Assembly (NCBI GenBank): GCA_024690445.1
Contig: JAILPD010000088.1
Span: 1-10,433, forward strand
Reading direction: 5' to 3'
From: Acholeplasmatales bacterium
Lineage (GTDB): Bacteria; Bacillota_I; Bacilli_A; Acholeplasmatales; Anaeroplasmataceae
DNA: 10,433 bases
Shown here: positions 7,286 through 10,433 of the stretch, piece by piece
How the letters are laid out: each line of letters begins with the position of its first letter
How positions within the stretch are numbered: position 1 is the first letter of the stretch
The notes under the pieces: model-generated
Databases searched by the model: none
Told to the model about the DNA's origin: nothing
What the model saw: only the letters and a program-made list of their open reading frames with translations
Program-made: the position numbers and the translations under genes

Positions 7286-8161
7286 ATGAAACTTTCATAT
7301 AGAATAAAAACAATTTTATTAGCCCCAGTTTCTGTTTGTAATGCAATATTTAGAAAAAGATTAGAAGTATTATCAATTGATGAAACTGCTAAAGCTATTA
7401 AGGAAAAATCTATTGCAAGATATGGTGATGGTGAATTATCACTTATGCTTGGAATGGGAATTAAATTTCAGGAGAAGAATTCTGATTTAAAGAAAAGATT
7501 AAGAGAAATAGCTAAGGATAAGGACAATTCAAATTGTATTGTCGCTGTACCTCCTATTTTTTCAAATAAGCAGCTTAGCATTTTAAAGCCAGGTTCTCAA
7601 AAATGGTGGAAGAGAAATCTATTATTAACTAGAGGCCATTGGTATCGTTTCTTTAAGAATAAAACATACTATGATAGTTTTATTTCAAGATTCTATTTGC
7701 CTATGGCAGATAAGAGTGATGAGGCAATGATTGCTTTTATCGAATTATTAAAGGCAGTATGGGAAGGAAAGAATATTCTATTTGTTGAAGGTAATAAATC
7801 TAGATTAGGTATTGGTAATGATTTATTCTCAAATGCAAATTCAGTTAGAAGAATTTTATGCCCATCAGAAAATGCCTATAAGAAATATGATCAAATATTA
7901 GAAACAGCACTAAAAAATAGTACAAACGATGATTTAATTATTTGTGCTATTGGACCTACAGCGACTGTTTTAGCATATGATTTATCTAAAGAAGGAAGAC
8001 ATGCTTTAGATTTAGGTCATATCGATATTGAATATGAATGGTTTAGACAAAAAGCAACAACTAAGGTAAATATTGCTGGTAAGGCTGTTGCGGAAAGTAA
8101 AGAATATTTTGTTGAAGACAATTCTCATGAAGCAACAAATGTAATAGCTGTTATTGAATAA
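7286..8161 (+). CDS. GT-D fold glycosyltransferase (DUF1792 family)
   Basis: 291 residues; ATG start with GGAGGA just upstream. The fold family is recognised by ARYGDGELSLM, carrying the D48-G-E50 (DxE) motif that binds metal and the donor diphosphate, by a central FYLPMADK stretch, by ILFVEGNKSRLGIGNDLF, and by the C-terminal CAIGPTATVLAYDLS followed by DLGHIDIEYEWF. This is the GT-D fold, best characterised in the streptococcal enzyme DGT1, which adds a sugar during glycosylation of the serine-rich adhesin Fap1. Here it sits between wzy and another transferase in a polysaccharide operon, so a role in building the lipid-linked repeat unit is more likely than adhesin glycosylation. Length covers one GT-D domain, with no second transferase domain fused. 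There is no signal peptide; the short N-terminal hydrophobic patch (about 9-20) may touch the membrane. Donor unknown. Confidence 0.87.
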   Translation: MKLSYRIKTILLAPVSVCNAIFRKRLEVLSIDETAKAIKEKSIARYGDGELSLMLGMGIKFQEKNSDLKKRLREIAKDKDNSNCIVAVPPIFSNKQLSILKPGSQKWWKRNLLLTRGHWYRFFKNKTYYDSFISRFYLPMADKSDEAMIAFIELLKAVWEGKNILFVEGNKSRLGIGNDLFSNANSVRRILCPSENAYKKYDQILETALKNSTNDDLIICAIGPTATVLAYDLSKEGRHALDLGHIDIEYEWFRQKATTKVNIAGKAVAESKEYFVEDNSHEATNVIAVIE

Positions 8162-8177
8162 TAACTTGCTACTTTTT

Positions 8178-8183
8178 GGAGGA
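8178..8183 (+). promoter_or_regulatory. Ribosome binding site that sets the start of the WbbL-like transferase
   Basis: GGAGGA lies 7 bases before the ATG at 8191, an ideal arrangement. An in-frame TTG at 8176 overlaps this very site and cannot be the start, so the product begins [10 protein letters not shown]. Confidence 0.88.
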
Positions 8184-8190
8184 ATTAAAT

Positions 8191-9042
8191 ATGATAGGAT
8201 TTGTCATATTAAATTATAATACTTGGACAGAAACTGTCGGTTGTATTGAAACTATATTTAAATATACAACTGACGTTGATTATAAAATTTATGTTGTAGA
8301 TAACAATTCTCCTAAGAAGATTGATGAAGATTCACTAAAGTTCTTTAATAGTGATGAAAGAATTGAAGTGATATTTCATAATGAAAATAAGGGCTACGCT
8401 GCCGGTAATAATGTTGGTTTAAAGCGTGCTTTAGAGGAAAATTGTTCACATATAGTTATTTGTAATTCAGATATTTTATTTACTGATGATTCAATAAAGA
8501 AAATGTATGAATTCTTAAATAATACTGAAAATGCTGGTATAGTTGGACCTCAAATTTATGATAAAGATGGAAAATTCCATGCATTTTATATGGGATGTAA
8601 ATTAACAGGTATTGGAAAATTAAAAAACATGATGCTACATACAAAACTTGGATTCATGTTTAGAAGATTTGAAAGAAAATTTATCATTAAAAATGAAATA
8701 ACAGAACCAAAGAAAATGTTTGGTGTTTCTGGTTGTTGTTTTATGATGACAAAGGAATGCTTAGATTATTTATTCCCATTAGATGAGACAACATTCCTTT
8801 ATGAAGAAGAATATATCATTGGAGCTATCTTAGAAAAAACTAAGTTTTTAACATATGTAATTCCAAATACACATGTTATTCATAATCATGGTGTTTCAAC
8901 AGGTGGTATATCTAGATTTTCTTATCAATGTATGATTGATAGTGAACAACATTATTTAAAAAAATATATTAAAACACCTTTCTTTTTAAGAAGAATCATT
9001 CTATTTATTAGAAGAAGATGCTTAAAGAGATTAAAAAAGTAG
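8191..9042 (+). CDS. GT2 family glycosyltransferase (WbbL/rhamnosyltransferase-like)
   Basis: 283 residues from the ATG at 8191. GT-A fold, family 2: FVILNYNTW at the N-terminus, YVVDNNSP near 35-42, [12 protein letters not shown] (donor-binding loop), and N92-S-D94 as the metal motif, the NxD variant usual in this subgroup. VSGCCFMM followed by [12 protein letters not shown] (E205-E207) holds the acceptor and catalytic-base region, and HNHGVSTGG is typical of the C-terminal part. From memory the pattern matches WbbL-like transferases, many of which use dTDP-rhamnose. That fits the following gene, rmlA, which makes the dTDP-glucose precursor; the donor is nonetheless an inference. The C-terminus (about 265-283) is very basic, rich in Arg and Lys, and probably binds acidic phospholipid. 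A predicted rhamnosyltransferase beside rmlA would imply a rhamnose residue in the repeat unit. Confidence 0.88.
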   Translation: MIGFVILNYNTWTETVGCIETIFKYTTDVDYKIYVVDNNSPKKIDEDSLKFFNSDERIEVIFHNENKGYAAGNNVGLKRALEENCSHIVICNSDILFTDDSIKKMYEFLNNTENAGIVGPQIYDKDGKFHAFYMGCKLTGIGKLKNMMLHTKLGFMFRRFERKFIIKNEITEPKKMFGVSGCCFMMTKECLDYLFPLDETTFLYEEEYIIGAILEKTKFLTYVIPNTHVIHNHGVSTGGISRFSYQCMIDSEQHYLKKYIKTPFFLRRIILFIRRRCLKRLKK

Positions 9043-9067
9043 TTTTATAAGAAAGGAACGTGAAAAT

Positions 9068-9952
9068 ATGAAAGGAATTATTTTAGCTGGAGGTTCAGGA
9101 ACTCGTCTTTATCCTCTAACAATGGTAACATCTAAACAATTATTACCTGTTTATGATAAGCCAATGATTTATTATCCATTAAGTGTATTAATGCTTGCTG
9201 GTATAAAGGATATCTTAATTATTTCAACTCCAGAAGATACTCCAAGAATGGAAGCCCTACTTGGAAATGGTAATCATTTTGGTTTAAATCTTTCATATAA
9301 GGTTCAACCATCTCCAGATGGATTAGCAGAAGCCTTCTTATTAGGTGAAGAATTTCTTGGTGATGATGCCTGCTGTATGATACTAGGGGATAATGTATTA
9401 TATGGTAATGGCTTAAAAGGTAATTTAAAGAATGCAGTAGAGAATGCTGAATCAGGCAAGGCAACTGTATTTGGATATTATGTACCAGATCCAGAAAGAT
9501 TTGGTGTTGTAGAATTTGATAAGGATGGTAAGGCTATTTCAATTGAAGAAAAGCCAAAAAATCCAAAATCTAATTATGCTGTAATTGGTTTATATTTCTA
9601 TCCAAAGGGTGTATCTAAAAAAGCTCATTTAGTTAAGCCATCTGCTCGTGGTGAATTAGAAATAACAACATTAAATAATATGTATTTAGATGATAATAAC
9701 CTAAATGTTATTACATTTGGTAGAGGTCTTACATGGTTAGATGCTGGAACTCATGAATCCTTAGCTGAGGCAACAGCCTTTGTAAAGATGGTAGAAGAAC
9801 ACCAAGGCTTAATGATATCTTGTCCAGAAGAAATAGCTTATAGTAATGGTTGGATTACTAAAGAAAAGTTGCTTGAGATTGGTAAGACAATGGCCAAAAA
9901 TAGTTATGGACAGCATTTAATTAATGTTTCAGAAGGAAAGATAAAATACTAA
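9068..9952 (+). CDS. rmlA: Glucose-1-phosphate thymidylyltransferase
   Basis: 294 residues, the normal length; ATG start with AAAGGAA 9 bases upstream. Nucleotidyltransferase signature [11 protein letters not shown] at 8-18, [11 protein letters not shown] at 23-33, metal-binding D108 in GDNVLYG, EEKPK at 160-164, [11 protein letters not shown] and WLDAGTH with D225. These features identify RmlA (RfbA) rather than the bacterial UTP enzyme GalU, which has a different motif set. It joins dTTP and glucose-1-phosphate to give dTDP-glucose in the cytosol; the enzyme is usually inhibited by the end product dTDP-rhamnose. RmlB, RmlC and RmlD are not in the window. They could follow the flippase or be elsewhere, so dTDP-rhamnose is likely but not proven, and other dTDP-6-deoxy sugars remain possible. 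The gene sits 25 bases after a putative rhamnosyltransferase. Confidence 0.96.
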   Translation: MKGIILAGGSGTRLYPLTMVTSKQLLPVYDKPMIYYPLSVLMLAGIKDILIISTPEDTPRMEALLGNGNHFGLNLSYKVQPSPDGLAEAFLLGEEFLGDDACCMILGDNVLYGNGLKGNLKNAVENAESGKATVFGYYVPDPERFGVVEFDKDGKAISIEEKPKNPKSNYAVIGLYFYPKGVSKKAHLVKPSARGELEITTLNNMYLDDNNLNVITFGRGLTWLDAGTHESLAEATAFVKMVEEHQGLMISCPEEIAYSNGWITKEKLLEIGKTMAKNSYGQHLINVSEGKIKY

Positions 9953-9973
9953 TAATTAATAACTAAAATTGTA

Positions 9974-9981
9974 GAAAGGAG
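9974..9981 (+). promoter_or_regulatory. Ribosome binding site of the flippase
   Basis: GAAAGGAG lies 11 bases before the ATG at 9993, a little farther than at most junctions here. A nearer ATG at 9982 opens another frame that ends after eight codons. An in-frame TAG at 9972-9974 excludes earlier flippase starts. Confidence 0.6.
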
Positions 9982-9992
9982 ATGAGTATAGA

Positions 9993-10433
9993 ATGGAAGA
10001 GAGTATAAATAATGAAACAATAAGTAAGCAAAAGAGATTCTTTAAAAATATCATTATTGTATTGATAAGTAACATTATATCAATGCTATCAGGCGTACTT
10101 ATTGGTTTCATAATACCCAAGATAATGGGTGTTTCCGAATACGGATATTATAAGACTTTTACATTGTACTCATCTTATATTGGTATTTTACATTTTGGAT
10201 TTATTGATGGTATTTATTTGAAATTTGCTGGTAAGGAATATTCAGAAATAAATAAGAAGCAATTTAGAACATATACTCAATTATTATTTATGATGGAATT
10301 TTCCATTTCATTAATACTATTATTAGCATCTTTATTCTTTTTAAATACTTCATATTTCTTAATAATTTTATTTGTTAGTATCAATATTTTAGTTACAAAT
10401 ATTGTTACTTACTATGAATTCATAAGCCAAATA
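9993..10433 (+). CDS. wzx: Polysaccharide flippase (Wzx), 3'-truncated by window edge
   Basis: The first 147 codons are open to the window end; full-length relatives have about 400 to 500 residues. A polar N-terminus of about 18 residues precedes a first helix (about 19-44) ending in the family motif IIPKIMGVSEYGYYKTFTLY (40-59), then HFGFIDGIYLKFAG (67-80) and two further hydrophobic stretches (about 93-115 and 118-138). This is the N-terminal half-bundle of the MOP/MATE-like polysaccharide transporter superfamily. It should move the undecaprenyl-diphosphate-linked repeat unit to the outer face of the membrane, feeding the Wzy polymerase encoded four genes upstream. A lipid II flippase (MurJ) is less likely, given the motif and the setting. 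The 40-base gap before it is the largest in the operon, but no terminator hairpin or convincing promoter is visible there. Confidence 0.9.
   Translation, partial: MEESINNETISKQKRFFKNIIIVLISNIISMLSGVLIGFIIPKIMGVSEYGYYKTFTLYSSYIGILHFGFIDGIYLKFAGKEYSEINKKQFRTYTQLLFMMEFSISLILLLASLFFLNTSYFLIILFVSINILVTNIVTYYEFISQI

Noticed and set aside
5795..8964. Runs of seven A at 5795-5801 and 8958-8964 as possible phase-variation or slippage sites in the two GT2 genes
   Set aside because: Runs of this length are expected by chance at this base composition, both frames are intact, and the runs lie near the 3' ends of the genes.
9219..9464. Minus-strand open frame of 81 codons, rich in His and Leu
   Set aside because: It is antisense to conserved rmlA sequence. 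The His/Leu/Tyr-rich composition is a by-product of reading the complement of rmlA codons.
9953..9992. Possible terminator or promoter between rmlA and wzx
   Set aside because: The 40 bases are AT-rich with no GC-containing inverted repeat, no U-tract after a stem and no clear -35/-10 pair, so read-through is assumed.
9982..10008. Tiny frame starting at ATG 9982 directly after AAGGAG, eight codons
   Set aside because: The Shine-Dalgarno core abuts the ATG with no spacer, and the frame ends almost at once. A leader peptide affecting wzx is conceivable, but nothing supports it.
1337..10433. Mobile element, CRISPR or defence system within the window
   Set aside because: Every gene fits polysaccharide synthesis. 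No transposase, integrase, direct-repeat array or flanking inverted repeats are visible.

Overview
The window is AT-rich (about 30% G+C by eye). It is tightly packed and entirely on the + strand. Strong Shine-Dalgarno sites (GGAG, AGGTGA, GGAGGA), regular GTG and TTG starts, and Trp always written TGG suggest a low-GC Bacillota, possibly a commensal of the Clostridia or Erysipelotrichia type. Family and species cannot be fixed from this sequence. No rRNA, tRNA, CRISPR array, insertion sequence or terminator hairpin is visible, and the longest gap between genes is 40 bases.

The window appears to be one operon for a Wzx/Wzy-dependent surface polysaccharide (capsule or similar glycan), cut at both ends. 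Order: (1) glmS, 3' part only, from the left edge; (2) a membrane-bound PglF/CapD-type UDP-GlcNAc 4,6-dehydratase; (3) a DegT-family PLP sugar aminotransferase; (4) a PglC/WcfS-type initiating phosphoglycosyl transferase; (5) an AmsE-like GT2 glycosyltransferase; (6) a Wzy polymerase; (7) a GT-D fold (DUF1792) glycosyltransferase; (8) a WbbL-like GT2 glycosyltransferase; (9) rmlA; (10) the first 147 codons of a Wzx flippase, running off the right edge. Junctions are -1 to 40 bases, with no room for a strong internal promoter or terminator.

Inferred pathway: GlmS makes glucosamine-6-phosphate for UDP-GlcNAc. Genes 2 and 3 turn UDP-GlcNAc into a UDP-4-amino-4,6-dideoxy sugar. Gene 4 loads its sugar phosphate onto undecaprenyl phosphate. 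Genes 5, 7 and 8 extend the chain, so at least a tetrasaccharide repeat if each adds one sugar. RmlA starts a dTDP-sugar supply, probably dTDP-rhamnose. Wzx exports the lipid-linked unit and Wzy polymerises it.

Two points stand out. The glycan precursor gene glmS is wired directly into the polysaccharide operon. There is also an aminotransferase and matching initiating transferase but no N-acetyltransferase in view, which allows a free amino group and hence a possibly zwitterionic polymer. Three starts differ from the longest open frame and are corrected here by their ribosome binding sites: genes 2, 6 and 8. No wholly new system is evident; the interest lies in this combination.
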